This document shows, one piece after another, positions 33,756 to 42,929 of a DNA stretch of 53,199 nt (positions are counted from its first letter, which is position 1; the number at the start of each line of letters is the position of its first letter). This stretch comes from Pseudomonadota bacterium (GTDB lineage: Bacteria > Pseudomonadota > Gammaproteobacteria > Burkholderiales > Burkholderiaceae_B). Both the position numbers and the translations under genes were made by a program. The notes under the pieces were generated by a model that saw only the letters and a list, made by a program, of their open reading frames with translations, did no database searches and was not told the DNA's origin. Location of the stretch: positions 1 to 53,199 of the forward strand of contig JAEYVD010000041.1 of NCBI GenBank assembly GCA_023432075.1. The letters run 5' to 3'.

Positions 33756-34626
33756 TTTCATTGGCCTCATCTGGGCGGGCGTGGTCAGCGGCTGCCTCTA
33801 TGCCATGGGCGCGATCGGCATCGTGCTGATCTACAAGAGCTCGAATGTCGTGAACTTCGCGCACGGCAACCTGGCGGGGCTGGCGGCGTTCCTGGTGTTC
33901 GGCTTCACGGCTGGCATCTTCGCGAACCTGGCCTGGGGCGCGGCCGTGGTGCTGACGTTGGCGGTCATGGTGGCGGTGATGACGGTCAGCTACTTCCTGA
34001 TTGCGCCGCTGGTCTTCAAGTCGGACCTGACCAGCACCATCGCGACGCTGGGCGTGGGACTGATTGCGCAGGGGGCGACGCAATTGCTCTTCGGCTCCAA
34101 CGTGGTGTCGCTGGACCTGCCGCTGCCTGCGTGGCGTGGCCAGATCGGGCCGATCCACATCACCGCCTATGACCTCGCGGTGCTGGGCGCGACCGCGCTT
34201 GCCATCGGGCTGCTGTACCTGCTGATCGAACGCACCCGCATCGGCATCGCATTCCGCGCGGTGTCGGCCAACCCCTTTGCCAGCCGCGTGTGCGGCCTGA
34301 ACCTGCGCCGGGTGCATCTGTTTTCCTGGATTACGGCGGGCGTGCTGGGGCTGATTGCATCGCTGCTGATCGTGCCGACGACTTTCCTGTCCTCGACCAG
34401 CGTGTCCTCCTTCATGCTCCAGGCGTTCGCCGCGGCTGTCGTGGGCGGCTTCAACAGCCTGCCGGGGGCTGTGCTGGGCGGCATCCTGATCGGCGCCATC
34501 ATGAACCTGCTGTCGTTCTATGTGTCCGCCGAGTTCAACAACACCTATCTGCTGCTGACGATCCTGCTGGTGCTCAACGTGTTTCCGAAGGGCGTGCTGG
34601 CGATCCGGGGAGGCGCCCGTGTCTAG
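33748..34626 (+). CDS. livH: Branched-chain-type ABC permease, LivH
   Basis: The 292-residue integral membrane protein has about eight hydrophobic segments. It starts FIGLIWAGVVSGCLYAMGAI and contains the LivH motifs YKSSNVVNFAHGNLAGLAAF and FAAAVVGGFNSLPGAVLGGI. With LivM it forms the translocation pore of an importer for amino acids or short acids. It overlaps the preceding dehydrogenase and the following livM, consistent with one polycistronic message. Confidence 0.9.
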   Translation: MDDFIGLIWAGVVSGCLYAMGAIGIVLIYKSSNVVNFAHGNLAGLAAFLVFGFTAGIFANLAWGAAVVLTLAVMVAVMTVSYFLIAPLVFKSDLTSTIATLGVGLIAQGATQLLFGSNVVSLDLPLPAWRGQIGPIHITAYDLAVLGATALAIGLLYLLIERTRIGIAFRAVSANPFASRVCGLNLRRVHLFSWITAGVLGLIASLLIVPTTFLSSTSVSSFMLQAFAAAVVGGFNSLPGAVLGGILIGAIMNLLSFYVSAEFNNTYLLLTILLVLNVFPKGVLAIRGGARV

Positions 34627-35614
34627 TGTGATCATGTCAACCGACCGCCTGGCGGTGCAAGGCAAGCCTGCGGCCCAGACCGCGGCGCCCGGACGCCTGT
34701 TGGCGGGCGCGGCCGTGGCCGGCGTGCTAGTCCTGGCGCTTCTGCCCCTGGTGGCAGGCGGCTACTGGACCTACACCCTGGGTCTGTGCTTTGCCAACGC
34801 CATCGCCATCATCTCGGTGAGCTTCCTGGTGCGCTACGGCGGCGAGGTCTCGATCGGGCATGGCGTGTTCGTCGCAGCTGGCGCCTACACCGTCGCCCTG
34901 ATGGAAAAGTATCTTGGCGTGTCGTTGCTGGCCAGTCTGCCGCTGGCAGCCATCGCGGGCGCTTTCCTAGGGCTGGTCTTCGCCTATCCCTCGCGCTATC
35001 TGTCGGGCATCTACCTGGCCGTGGCCACGATGGCGCTGGCCTTGGCCCTGCCGGAAGTGCTGCTGCATTTCTCGTCGGTGTCGGGGGGCTACGAGGGGCT
35101 GTACGTCAAGCTGGACGCGCTGCCCGGCATCGCCAAGGAAACGCAGCGCTATTACCTGCCGCTGGCCGGCCTGGTTGCTGTCGCGCTGCTGCTGCGTCAT
35201 TTCCGCCGCTCGCGCCAGGCGATGGCGCTGCTGCTGATCCGCGCGTCGCCGCATGCGGCCGAATCGTTCGGCGTGCGCCGCAGCTGGGCGCGGCTTTCGT
35301 GCATGGCCCTGAGCGGCGCCATCGCCGCCATCGCCGGCGCGCTGCTGTCGTTCAGCTCGTCGACGGTATCGCCCAACAGCTTTACGTTGTGGACCTCGAT
35401 CTTCCTGCTGGTCGGCTCGGTGGTCAGCCTGTATTCGATGTCGATCCTGGGCAGCCTGCTGGGAGGCCTGTTCCTGACGCTCATGCCTCTGCTGCTGGCT
35501 GGTGCGGGCGATTGGGTGCCCATTCTGTACGGCTCTGCGCTGCTGGCCGTGGTGCTGGGCGTCAATGCGCTGCCCGCCAGGCTGCGCGCCCGACTGCACG
35601 GAGGCAACCCATGA
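34619..35614 (+). CDS. livM: Branched-chain-type ABC permease, LivM
   Basis: The 331-residue permease has an N-terminal cytoplasmic stretch of about 25 residues, then roughly nine membrane helices. Family signatures are VSFLVRYGGEVSIGHGVFVA and the coupling region IRASPHAAESFGVRRSWARL. The GTG start lies within the end of livH, and its stop overlaps the livG ATG (ATGA). It pairs with LivH; the substrate comes from the LivK-type receptor upstream. Confidence 0.9.
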   Translation: MSSVIMSTDRLAVQGKPAAQTAAPGRLLAGAAVAGVLVLALLPLVAGGYWTYTLGLCFANAIAIISVSFLVRYGGEVSIGHGVFVAAGAYTVALMEKYLGVSLLASLPLAAIAGAFLGLVFAYPSRYLSGIYLAVATMALALALPEVLLHFSSVSGGYEGLYVKLDALPGIAKETQRYYLPLAGLVAVALLLRHFRRSRQAMALLLIRASPHAAESFGVRRSWARLSCMALSGAIAAIAGALLSFSSSTVSPNSFTLWTSIFLLVGSVVSLYSMSILGSLLGGLFLTLMPLLLAGAGDWVPILYGSALLAVVLGVNALPARLRARLHGGNP

Positions 35615-36399
35615 GCGCGCACGCCACGCTGGACCGCGATCCGCTGGTGGTCGAAGACCTGTCCTTGTCGTTCGGCGGCATCCAGGTGTTGCAACACATC
35701 GCCCTGCACCTGAAGTCAGGCGAGATCACCGGGCTGATCGGACCGAACGGCGCGGGCAAGACAAGCTTCTTCAATTGCCTGACCGGCCTGTATTCACCCC
35801 AGCAGGGCAGCATCCGCCTGGGCAGCCAGCGCCTGGAGGGGGTGCCGCCCACCGGCCGCGCGGCGCTGGGATTCTCGCGCAGCTTTCAGCACGTGGCGCT
35901 GTGCCCGGAACTGACCGTGGCCGAGAACGTCATGATCGGCCTGGACCGGCAGTCCTCGGCCAACTGGCTGGACGCCTTCCTGCCCTTGCCCCGCGGCCGC
36001 GCGGAGCGGAGTCTAAACCGCGAGCGCGCGCTGGCGGCGCTGGACCGCCTGGGCGTGCTGCACGTGGCCGACGACTATCCCGCCCAGCTTCCGCCCGGCG
36101 TGCTGCGCCTGGCGGAGATCGCGCGCGCCATCGCCGGCGATCCCAGGGTGCTGCTGCTGGACGAGCCGGCGGCCGGCCTGAATTCCATCGAGACGGGCGA
36201 CCTGTCCAGCGCCTTGAAGCGGCTGCGCGCGCCCGGACTGGTGCTGGTGGTGGTGGAACATGACATGGACCTGATCATGGACGTCTGCGACACCATCCAT
36301 GTGCTGAATGTGGGGCGGCTGCTGGCCTCGGGCAGCCCCGAACAGGTGCGTGGCAATCCCGACGTTGTTCGGGTCTATCTGGGAGACGAGGATGCATGA
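35611..36399 (+). CDS. livG: Branched-chain-type ABC ATPase, LivG, with atypical signature
   Basis: The 262-residue ATPase has Walker A GPNGAGKT and Walker B VLLLDEPAAGLN, followed by the switch His in VVVEHDMDLIMDVCD. The ABC signature, normally LSYGQQR- or LAYGQQR-like in LivG, reads L160-P-P-G163-VLRLAE, so the Ser/Ala and Gln positions are lost although the second Gly remains. The rest is typical. The partner LivF keeps a perfect LSGGEQQ, so one composite site may be degenerate and the other catalytic. The start overlaps the livM stop. Confidence 0.9.
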   Translation: MSAHATLDRDPLVVEDLSLSFGGIQVLQHIALHLKSGEITGLIGPNGAGKTSFFNCLTGLYSPQQGSIRLGSQRLEGVPPTGRAALGFSRSFQHVALCPELTVAENVMIGLDRQSSANWLDAFLPLPRGRAERSLNRERALAALDRLGVLHVADDYPAQLPPGVLRLAEIARAIAGDPRVLLLDEPAAGLNSIETGDLSSALKRLRAPGLVLVVVEHDMDLIMDVCDTIHVLNVGRLLASGSPEQVRGNPDVVRVYLGDEDA

Positions 36400-37165
36400 C
36401 GCGGCATCGGCGCTGCTGGCGGTGGAAGGGCTGACGGTGCGCTACGGCGCCGGGCCGGTGGTGCATGGCATTGGCCTGACGGTGGGCGCGTCTTCCGTCG
36501 CCGCGTTGCTGGGCGCGAACGGCGCGGGCAAGTCCAGCACGCTTCGCGCCATCGCCGGGCTGGAGCCCGCGCAAGGCCGGATTCTTCTCGATGGCCAGGA
36601 CATCTCCGGCCTGTCGGCGGCGCAGCGTTTTCGGCGCGGCATCGTGTACGTGCCGGAAGGGCGCGCCATCGTGACGGACCTGACGGTGGGCGAAAACCTC
36701 ATCCTGGGGTCGTACTTCGTCGACGCGCGCACGCGGGCGCGGCGCGAACAGATGGTGATGGATTTCTTTCCCGAGATCGCGGGACGGCGCAACGCGCCGG
36801 CCGGCCTGCTGAGCGGGGGTGAACAGCAGATGCTTGCCATCGGCCGCGGCCTGATGTCCGGCCCGCGTCTGCTTCTGCTGGACGAGCCCTCGCTGGGTCT
36901 GGCGCCGCTGCTGGTGGCGCGCGTGTACGAACGCCTGGCCACCATTCAGCGCGAGCAGAAGCTGGCGGCGCTGCTGGTGGAACAGAGCTTTCACGTCGCG
37001 GCGCGGCTGGCCGAGCGCGCCTGGGTGCTGCGGCACGGCCATATCGTGGGCGAGCTGGACGAGCAGGCACTGCGCAGCCGCGAAGGGCGCCAGCGCGCCA
37101 TCGACGCCTACTTGGGCGCGCGAGGGCAGGCCAGCCCGTCCGCGTCGTCCGTAACCCACGCATGA
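36392..37165 (+). CDS. livF: Branched-chain-type ABC ATPase, LivF
   Basis: The 257-residue ATPase has Walker A GANGAGKS, signature LLSGGEQQMLAIGRGL and Walker B LLLLDEPSLGLAP. It begins at an ATG eight bases before the end of livG and ends in ATGA shared with the next gene, so the transporter genes and the lactonase gene are translationally linked. All catalytic motifs are intact. It supplies ATP hydrolysis for the LivHM importer. Confidence 0.9.
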   Translation: MHDAASALLAVEGLTVRYGAGPVVHGIGLTVGASSVAALLGANGAGKSSTLRAIAGLEPAQGRILLDGQDISGLSAAQRFRRGIVYVPEGRAIVTDLTVGENLILGSYFVDARTRARREQMVMDFFPEIAGRRNAPAGLLSGGEQQMLAIGRGLMSGPRLLLLDEPSLGLAPLLVARVYERLATIQREQKLAALLVEQSFHVAARLAERAWVLRHGHIVGELDEQALRSREGRQRAIDAYLGARGQASPSASSVTHA

Positions 37166-38109
37166 ACGGAACCGCAATGGAACATCTGACACTGCAAGGC
37201 GAGGTCCTGGCGAATGGGCTCGAATTTCCGGAGGGGCCCGTGGCCATGCCGGACGGCAGCGTGCTGGTGGTGGAGATCGCCGCGGGACGCCTGACCCGAG
37301 TGCTTCCCGATGGCGAACTGCGCAAGGTAGCCGATCTTGGCGGCGGGCCGAACGGCGCGGCGTTGGGGCCGGATGGCCACGTGTACGTCTGCAACAACGG
37401 GGGGTTCAGCTGGCGCACCGACAACGGCTTCACGCGGCCCACGGGCCCCGCGGCCGGCTACACGGGCGGCAGCATCCAGCGCGTGGACGTGGCCACCGGC
37501 GCGGTGCAGACGCTGTACACGCATTGCGACGGCGTGGCGCTGCACGGTCCCAATGACATCGTCTTCGATGCTGACGGCGGCTTCTGGTTCACCGATTTCG
37601 GCAAGACCTTCGAGGACCGCATATTGCGCGGCGCGGTGTATTACGCCCGCGCCGATGGCAGCCATATTCGCCGCGCGGCGCATCCCGTGCTGACGCCCAA
37701 TGGCGTGGGCCTGTCGCCGGACGGCAGTGTGCTCTACGTGTCAGAGACCGAGACGAGCCGGCTGTGGTCATACCCGATCCTTGAAGGCGAGCGCGGCCGG
37801 CTTGGCGCCGAACCCTGGCCATCGCCCAACGGCGGGCGACTGGTGCATGGCCTGCCCGGCTATCAACGCTTCGATTCGCTGGCGCTCGAAGAGGGCGGCA
37901 ACATCTGCGTCGCGACGCTCGTGCGCGGTGGCATCAGCGTGTTCTCGCCCGGCGGCGAGCTTTTGGAATTCCACGAGGCGCCCGAGGGCTATTGCACCAA
38001 TATCTGCTTCGGGGGCGCTGGCCGGCGCACCGCCTACATCACCCTGTCGGGGCACGGCCAGCTTTTCGCGGCGCGCTGGCCGCGCGCCGGCCTGGCGCTC
38101 AACGGCTGA
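37162..38109 (+). CDS. SMP-30/gluconolactonase-like lactonase
   Basis: The 315-residue beta-propeller shows the SMP-30 metal-site pattern: Glu in GLEFPEGPVAMPDGSVLVVE, Asn in LHGPNDIVFDADGGFWFTD, and a late Asp in NGVGLSPDGSVLYVSE. Such enzymes open lactones of sugar acids or hydroxy acids in the cytoplasm. It is coupled to livF by a 4-base overlap. Its presence suggests a lactone intermediate in the pathway, or a substrate taken up as a lactone. Confidence 0.8.
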   Translation: MNGTAMEHLTLQGEVLANGLEFPEGPVAMPDGSVLVVEIAAGRLTRVLPDGELRKVADLGGGPNGAALGPDGHVYVCNNGGFSWRTDNGFTRPTGPAAGYTGGSIQRVDVATGAVQTLYTHCDGVALHGPNDIVFDADGGFWFTDFGKTFEDRILRGAVYYARADGSHIRRAAHPVLTPNGVGLSPDGSVLYVSETETSRLWSYPILEGERGRLGAEPWPSPNGGRLVHGLPGYQRFDSLALEEGGNICVATLVRGGISVFSPGGELLEFHEAPEGYCTNICFGGAGRRTAYITLSGHGQLFAARWPRAGLALNG

Positions 38110-38142
38110 TTTCCCCACGAACCCTCACGCAAGGACGCATCG

Positions 38143-39135
38143 ATGAAGCTTCCGATCAACAGTGCCCGCCGTTCGTTCAACGCGGCGATCCTGGCCGCGG
38201 CGTCGCTGTGCATCCTGCCCCAGGCGGCCGCCGCGCAGGCATGGCCCGACAAGCCCATCCGCGTCATCGTGCCTTACGCGGCAGGTCAGGGCGCGGACGT
38301 GCTGGCCCGGCTGGTGTTTCAGAAAGTCGGCAAGCGACTGAACCAGCCCATCGTCATCGAAAACCGGGCGGGAGCCGGCGGCAATATTGGCTCGGCCGCG
38401 GCGGCGCGGGCGCCGGCGGACGGCTACACCTTTCTCTTTGGCACCAACGCCACCAACGCGGCCAACGAGTTCCTGTATTCCAATCCCGGCTATGACGCCG
38501 CGAAGGATTTCGTCGGCGTGGCCATGGTCGGCCTGCTGCCGATGGTGATCGCCACGTCGGACGCGGACTTGCCCGCTAACAGCGTGCCGGCGCTGATCGA
38601 GCGCGCCCGCGCCACGCCCAATGTCTTGAATGTGGGGCTGCCCAGCACAACCGCGCAGGTCGTCTTCGCCGAGTTCGTGAAGTCCGCGCAAGCGCCGCTG
38701 TTCGCCGTCAAGTACAAGGCGTCCGGCCAGTCATTGACGGACACGATGGGCGGACAGATTCCACTGGCGATCGACACCGTCACCGCGGCTCGCCCCCATC
38801 TGGCGACTGGCAAGTTGCGCGCGGTCGCGATCACCTCGCTCAAGGCCAGCGACATGCTGCCGGGCGTCAAGTCCGTGGCCGAGCAGGGCGTGCAGGGATT
38901 CGACGTCGTGGCCTGGGATGCGCTGTTCGCGCCCCGCGGCACGCCGCCCGGCATCGTCCAGGAATTGGGCGGACACGTCCGGCATGTCCTGGAGCAGCCC
39001 GACATGCGCCGCCGCATGCTGGACATTGGCGTCGAACCGCTCGTGATGCCGCCCGCGCAGCTGGACGCCTTCGTCAAGGACGAACGTCAAAAGTGGGGCG
39101 ACATCATCAAGGCCGCCGGTATCCGCATCGAATGA
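38143..39135 (+). CDS. Bug/TctC-family periplasmic binding protein
   Basis: The 330-residue protein has a signal peptide ending AAAQA near residue 32. The Bug motif WPDKPIRVIVPYAAGQGADV and the NRAGAGGNIGSAAAARAPADGYTF loop follow. In most Bug proteins the first motif ends PPGG; here it is AAGQ, a modest deviation in the carboxylate-binding loop. No TctAB permease is nearby. It is the last gene of the LivK-led run and, with the minus-strand Bug gene at 27456, gives the regulon two such receptors. Confidence 0.85.
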   Translation: MKLPINSARRSFNAAILAAASLCILPQAAAAQAWPDKPIRVIVPYAAGQGADVLARLVFQKVGKRLNQPIVIENRAGAGGNIGSAAAARAPADGYTFLFGTNATNAANEFLYSNPGYDAAKDFVGVAMVGLLPMVIATSDADLPANSVPALIERARATPNVLNVGLPSTTAQVVFAEFVKSAQAPLFAVKYKASGQSLTDTMGGQIPLAIDTVTAARPHLATGKLRAVAITSLKASDMLPGVKSVAEQGVQGFDVVAWDALFAPRGTPPGIVQELGGHVRHVLEQPDMRRRMLDIGVEPLVMPPAQLDAFVKDERQKWGDIIKAAGIRIE

Positions 39136-39181
39136 CCCCTCCAAACCGCGCCATCGTGCGCCCCTTTTTTTCATTTCTTGA

Positions 39182-39193
39182 AGAATGCATTCT
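39182..39193. promoter_or_regulatory. Palindromic operator 3 (AGAATGCATTCT)
   Basis: Third perfect copy, followed by a partial half-site GCATTC, 32 bases before the GTG of the MaoC-type gene. It gives the second plus-strand run of catabolic genes the same control element as the divergent promoter at 29.8 kb. Confidence 0.75.
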
Positions 39194-39224
39194 GCATTCA
39201 CGCTGATAGCAAGGAGCATCAAAA

Positions 39225-40439
39225 GTGAGCAACGTCATGAGTCTTTCCCAAGCCGATGTCGGAAACGCGCCCGCCGAAGGCCGCATCACGGATGAAGCGG
39301 TCACCGCCGCGCGCGCGATGATCGGCCTGCACCTGCGCCCCGAAGGCCCGTATCTGCAGGACGCCACCGCGGACACCCTGCGCAACTGGTGCAATGGCAT
39401 CGGCGACCTCAATCCGCTCTACCGCGATCCGGGCTACGCCGCCGGCACGCGCTACGGCACGCTTCTCGGCCATCCCATGTTTCCCATGGCGTTCGGCTGG
39501 CTGGGCCGCACCCGCTGGGGCCTGCCCGGCGTGCACGGCTTCTACGCCGGCAACGATTGGGAACTGTTCCGTCATGTCCGCCCCGGCGACCGCATCACCG
39601 CGATCGAACGCGTGGTCGGCGTGGAGGAAAAGGAAAGCAAGTTCTCCGGCCGGCTGGTGCTGCAATACGTGGAGGCCAGCTACTACAACCAACGCGGCGA
39701 ACTGGTCGCCCGCGCGCTGGGAACGTGCACCCGCCATGAGCGCAAGGCGGCGCGCGAAACCGGCAAGTACAAGGAGATCGTCCAGCACGAGTACTCCGAC
39801 GAGGAACGCGACCGCATCGACCAGATGGTGCTGGACGAGCCGAAGAACATCCGCGGCGCCAATGTGCGCTACTGGGAAGACGTCCAGGAAGGCGAGGAAC
39901 TGCCGACGATCGCGCGCGGGCCGCTGTCGCTGATGGACACGATGGGCTTTCTGGTAGGTTGCGGCCGCGGGCACACGCACGGCGTCGTACTGCAGGCGGC
40001 CGTGAAGCACCCGGGCCACTTCTTCCGCAACCCGGAGGCGGGGGGCGGCGTGGAATACACGGGCATTGGCCACCACCGCGAGTCCGTGGCCAAGGAGGTC
40101 GGCGTGCCCGGCACTTACGACTACGGTCCGCAGCGGTCGTCGTGGATGTGCTCGCTGGTGACCAACTGGATGGGCGACGCAGGCGTCATCAAGCGCGTGC
40201 GCACGGAAATGCGCCGCTTCAACATCATGGGCGACACGACCTTCTGCAAGGGCAAGGTGGTGCGCAAGTACGTCAAGGACAAGACCGGCCTGGTGGACAT
40301 CGAACTGGCGGCCGAGAACCAGCGGGGCGAACTGACCACGCCGGGGATCGCCACCGTGGCGCTGCCGTCGCGCGATGTGCGGCTGCCGGCGTTCCTGGAT
40401 GGTTCGGGCGTTGACCTCGAACTGCCGGTGACGCGCTGA
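39225..40439 (+). CDS. MaoC/FAS1-like dehydratase-domain protein
   Basis: The 404-residue double hot-dog protein has WCNGIGDLNPLYRDPGYAAG followed by TRYGTLLGHPMFP in the first half, the hydratase-type D-x-N-P-x-x region. The second half has GRGHTHGVVLQAAVKHPGHF and a MGDTTFCKGKVVRKYV C-terminal strand. By family knowledge it hydrates or dehydrates an acyl-CoA or similar thioester. It begins at GTG behind AAGGAG and leads the second run of the regulon, 32 bases after operator 3. It is unlike the HTD2-type hydratase at 31162, so two hydration steps or two substrates are likely. Confidence 0.75.
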   Translation: MSNVMSLSQADVGNAPAEGRITDEAVTAARAMIGLHLRPEGPYLQDATADTLRNWCNGIGDLNPLYRDPGYAAGTRYGTLLGHPMFPMAFGWLGRTRWGLPGVHGFYAGNDWELFRHVRPGDRITAIERVVGVEEKESKFSGRLVLQYVEASYYNQRGELVARALGTCTRHERKAARETGKYKEIVQHEYSDEERDRIDQMVLDEPKNIRGANVRYWEDVQEGEELPTIARGPLSLMDTMGFLVGCGRGHTHGVVLQAAVKHPGHFFRNPEAGGGVEYTGIGHHRESVAKEVGVPGTYDYGPQRSSWMCSLVTNWMGDAGVIKRVRTEMRRFNIMGDTTFCKGKVVRKYVKDKTGLVDIELAAENQRGELTTPGIATVALPSRDVRLPAFLDGSGVDLELPVTR

Positions 40440-40475
40440 TCCGGCCCGCGGCCGCAACCTTGCGAGACAGCCCAT

Positions 40476-41639
40476 ATGCAGTCCAATGAAACGCCACAAA
40501 CCGCCACGCTGCCGTTGTCCGGGTGCCGGGTCCTGGAGCGTTCGAACACGGTGGCGGCCGCTTATGCCGGACGGATGCTTGCCGCCCTGGGCGCGCGGGT
40601 CGTGATGCTGGAGCCGCCGGGCGGTTCCCGCCTGCGGCAGGCGCCGCCGTTGACGGATGACGGCGAAAGCGCGCTCTTCGCGTATCTCGCGGTGGGCAAG
40701 CGCAGCCTGGCGGCCGACCTCGCGTCGCCTGCCGGCCGCGCCTTGCTCGACCGCGAACTGATGCGCGCCGACATCTTCATCGACGACACGCCGGTGCGCG
40801 ATCGTGCGGCACAGGGACTGGACCCGGCCGAGATCGCCCGGCGCTTTTCCGATCTGGTCCACGTCAGCGTCCTGCCGTTCGGCGCCGAAGGGCCCAAGGC
40901 CGATTGGGATGGCGAGGAAGTCAACCTGCTGCATGCGGGCGGCGAAGGCTTCCTGCTGCCCAATGGCCTGTCGAACGAACTGTTTCCCGACCGGCCCCCC
41001 CTGAAAATCTACGGCCACTTCGGTGGATATCAGGGCGGGGCGATGGCGGCCTTTTGCGCGCTGTCGGCCTGGTGGGCCGTGCCGTTCAGCGGCGGGCAGC
41101 AGGTGGACGTGTCGGTGCAGGACGCGGTGCTGTCCGTGGGGGCCTTTGCCTTGCAGCGCCTGGGCGATGGGTCGCTGGAGCACCGGACCACCCGACGCTT
41201 TCGCTACGGCGGCGTGTTCGAGGTGCAGGATGGCTTCATTGAATTGCTTACGCTGGAGGACCGGCAATGGACCTCGCTCGTCGAGCTGCTGGGCAACCCG
41301 GCGTGGGCAGCCGATCCGGGGTTGCGCGATCCGCTGGAGCGCAGCCGCCGCGGCGACGAAATCAACGCTCATGTCCGCGAGTGGATGGCCCGTCATCCCG
41401 TCGAAGACATCGTGCGGCGCGCGCAGGAACTGGGCGTGCCGGCGGCCAAGTACCGCCTGCCCGCCGAAGTGGTGGCCGGCGAACAGGAGGCCGCGCGGGG
41501 TCTGTTCGCGCCGGCGGTGCTGGCCAGCGGACGCGACGCCGGCATCCTGGTTGCGCCGTTCCAATTCCGTTGCACGCCCTTGCCCAGGAAGGGACGCGTC
41601 CCCGCCCTGGACGAAATGGCGCAGGAGGCATCCTCATGA
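40476..41639 (+). CDS. Family III CoA-transferase
   Basis: The 387-residue CaiB/BaiF protein has an N-terminal fold GCRVLERSNTVAAAYAGRML followed by AALGARVVMLEPPGGS. D216 in VDVSVQDAVLSVG corresponds to the stretch carrying the nucleophilic Asp of formyl-CoA transferase, so this copy has the expected catalytic residue. It overlaps the following CoA-transferase by four bases (ATGA). The two tandem family III genes could form a heteromer or act on successive substrates. Confidence 0.85.
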   Translation: MQSNETPQTATLPLSGCRVLERSNTVAAAYAGRMLAALGARVVMLEPPGGSRLRQAPPLTDDGESALFAYLAVGKRSLAADLASPAGRALLDRELMRADIFIDDTPVRDRAAQGLDPAEIARRFSDLVHVSVLPFGAEGPKADWDGEEVNLLHAGGEGFLLPNGLSNELFPDRPPLKIYGHFGGYQGGAMAAFCALSAWWAVPFSGGQQVDVSVQDAVLSVGAFALQRLGDGSLEHRTTRRFRYGGVFEVQDGFIELLTLEDRQWTSLVELLGNPAWAADPGLRDPLERSRRGDEINAHVREWMARHPVEDIVRRAQELGVPAAKYRLPAEVVAGEQEAARGLFAPAVLASGRDAGILVAPFQFRCTPLPRKGRVPALDEMAQEASS

Positions 41640-42868
41640 ATCCACCCGACAACTCTCGCGGCAATCCGGCCCGTGCGCCACGAGCGCCGTTGGCCGGTGT
41701 GCGCATCGCCGACTTCACGATCCACGCGGCAGGACCTTTCTGCACGCATCTGCTGTCGCAGCTGGGCGCCGAGTGCATCAAGATCGAAAGCGCAACGCGG
41801 CCCGATGCGTTTCGCAAGCCCCATGCCGTCTATGGCCGCATGTCCGCCGCGACGTTCGACCAGGTGTCGGCCAACAAGCTGTCCGTGCGCCTGAACCTGA
41901 AGCAGCCCGAGGCTGTCGCGCTCGCCAAGCGGATCGTGGCGCTGTCGGACGTGGCGGCAGAGAGCTTTCGCCCCGGCGTCATGAAGCGGCTGGGCCTTTG
42001 CTTTGATGCGCTGCGCGAGGTCAAGCCAGACCTCGTCCTGCTGTCCCTGTCGTCCTGCGGCCAGAGCGGGCCGGACTCGCACTTTGCCGGCTATGCGCCG
42101 CTGTTCGGCGCGTGGGGCGGACTGGGCTGGATGAGCGGCTACAGCGATGGCCCGCCCGTGGAGATGCGGCACGTGATGGACCATGCGGCCGGTGTGCATG
42201 CCGCGCTGGCCACGGTGGCCGCGCTGAACCAACGCCGGCGCACGGGCCAGGCGCAGCACGTGGACCTGGCCGCGCGCGAAGTCGCGTCGGCCATGATCGG
42301 CGACGCCCTGGTCCTGGCCAGCTTGGGCCTGACTGCCGAGCGGCCGGGCAACGCCGACCTGGCCATGTCGCCGCACGGCGTCTATCCGACCGCGCGGCCG
42401 GACCGCTGGCTGACGCTGGCCGTGCGCGACGACGCGCAATGGCGCGTGCTGGCGCGTACCCTGGGCCACGAAGACGACGCCGCGCGCTATTCCGACGCCG
42501 CCTCGCGTGTGGCGCATCGCGACGAGATCGACGCCCTGGTCACCGGGTGGCTGGCGTCTCGCGATGCCGACGCCACCGCCGACGCGTTGCAGCAGGCGGG
42601 CGTGTGCGCGCACGTGTCCTGGGATATGCAGGACATCGCGTCCGACCCGCATCTGCAGGCCCGCGGCGCCGTCACGCCGGTCGAGTCACCCGGCATTCCG
42701 GCCCGCCTGGCGGTGGGCGCGCCCGCCCGCTTCAGCAAGTCGGACGGCATCGGGATCCGCCGCTTGACGCCCGCCTTGGGCCAGGACGAGGATTATGTCT
42801 ACGGCGAGCTTCTGGGGCTGGACTCGGCCCAACGCGCGGACCTGCAGGCGCGCGAGGTGATCCTGTAA
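41636..42868 (+). CDS. Family III CoA-transferase
   Basis: The 410-residue CaiB/BaiF member shows GVRIADFTIHAAGPFCTHLL and SQLGAECIKIESATRPD at the N-terminus. The equivalent of the nucleophile stretch reads HVDLAAREVASAMI, with Glu where the preceding paralogue has Asp. The start ATG overlaps the previous stop, and a frame open further upstream lies inside that gene and is rejected. It is likely a partner or second transferase for the same acid; the donor and acceptor acids are unknown. Confidence 0.85.
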   Translation: MNPPDNSRGNPARAPRAPLAGVRIADFTIHAAGPFCTHLLSQLGAECIKIESATRPDAFRKPHAVYGRMSAATFDQVSANKLSVRLNLKQPEAVALAKRIVALSDVAAESFRPGVMKRLGLCFDALREVKPDLVLLSLSSCGQSGPDSHFAGYAPLFGAWGGLGWMSGYSDGPPVEMRHVMDHAAGVHAALATVAALNQRRRTGQAQHVDLAAREVASAMIGDALVLASLGLTAERPGNADLAMSPHGVYPTARPDRWLTLAVRDDAQWRVLARTLGHEDDAARYSDAASRVAHRDEIDALVTGWLASRDADATADALQQAGVCAHVSWDMQDIASDPHLQARGAVTPVESPGIPARLAVGAPARFSKSDGIGIRRLTPALGQDEDYVYGELLGLDSAQRADLQAREVIL

Positions 42869-42929
42869 GCCCGCCGCCCCGGCCACTATCTCTATTTTTC
42901 CGAACCCCCAACTCTGAGGAAAGCCCCCA

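Noticed and set aside
39148..39171. GCGC-CATCGT-GCGC hairpin followed by seven T after the Bug gene, as a terminator
   Set aside because: The stem is only four base pairs, too weak to call with confidence.
39219..41564. Very long open frame on the minus strand (781 codons) opposite the MaoC and CoA-transferase genes
   Set aside because: It is the mirror of strongly supported plus-strand genes in high-GC DNA, is rich in Arg/His/Gly/Ala and has no family features.
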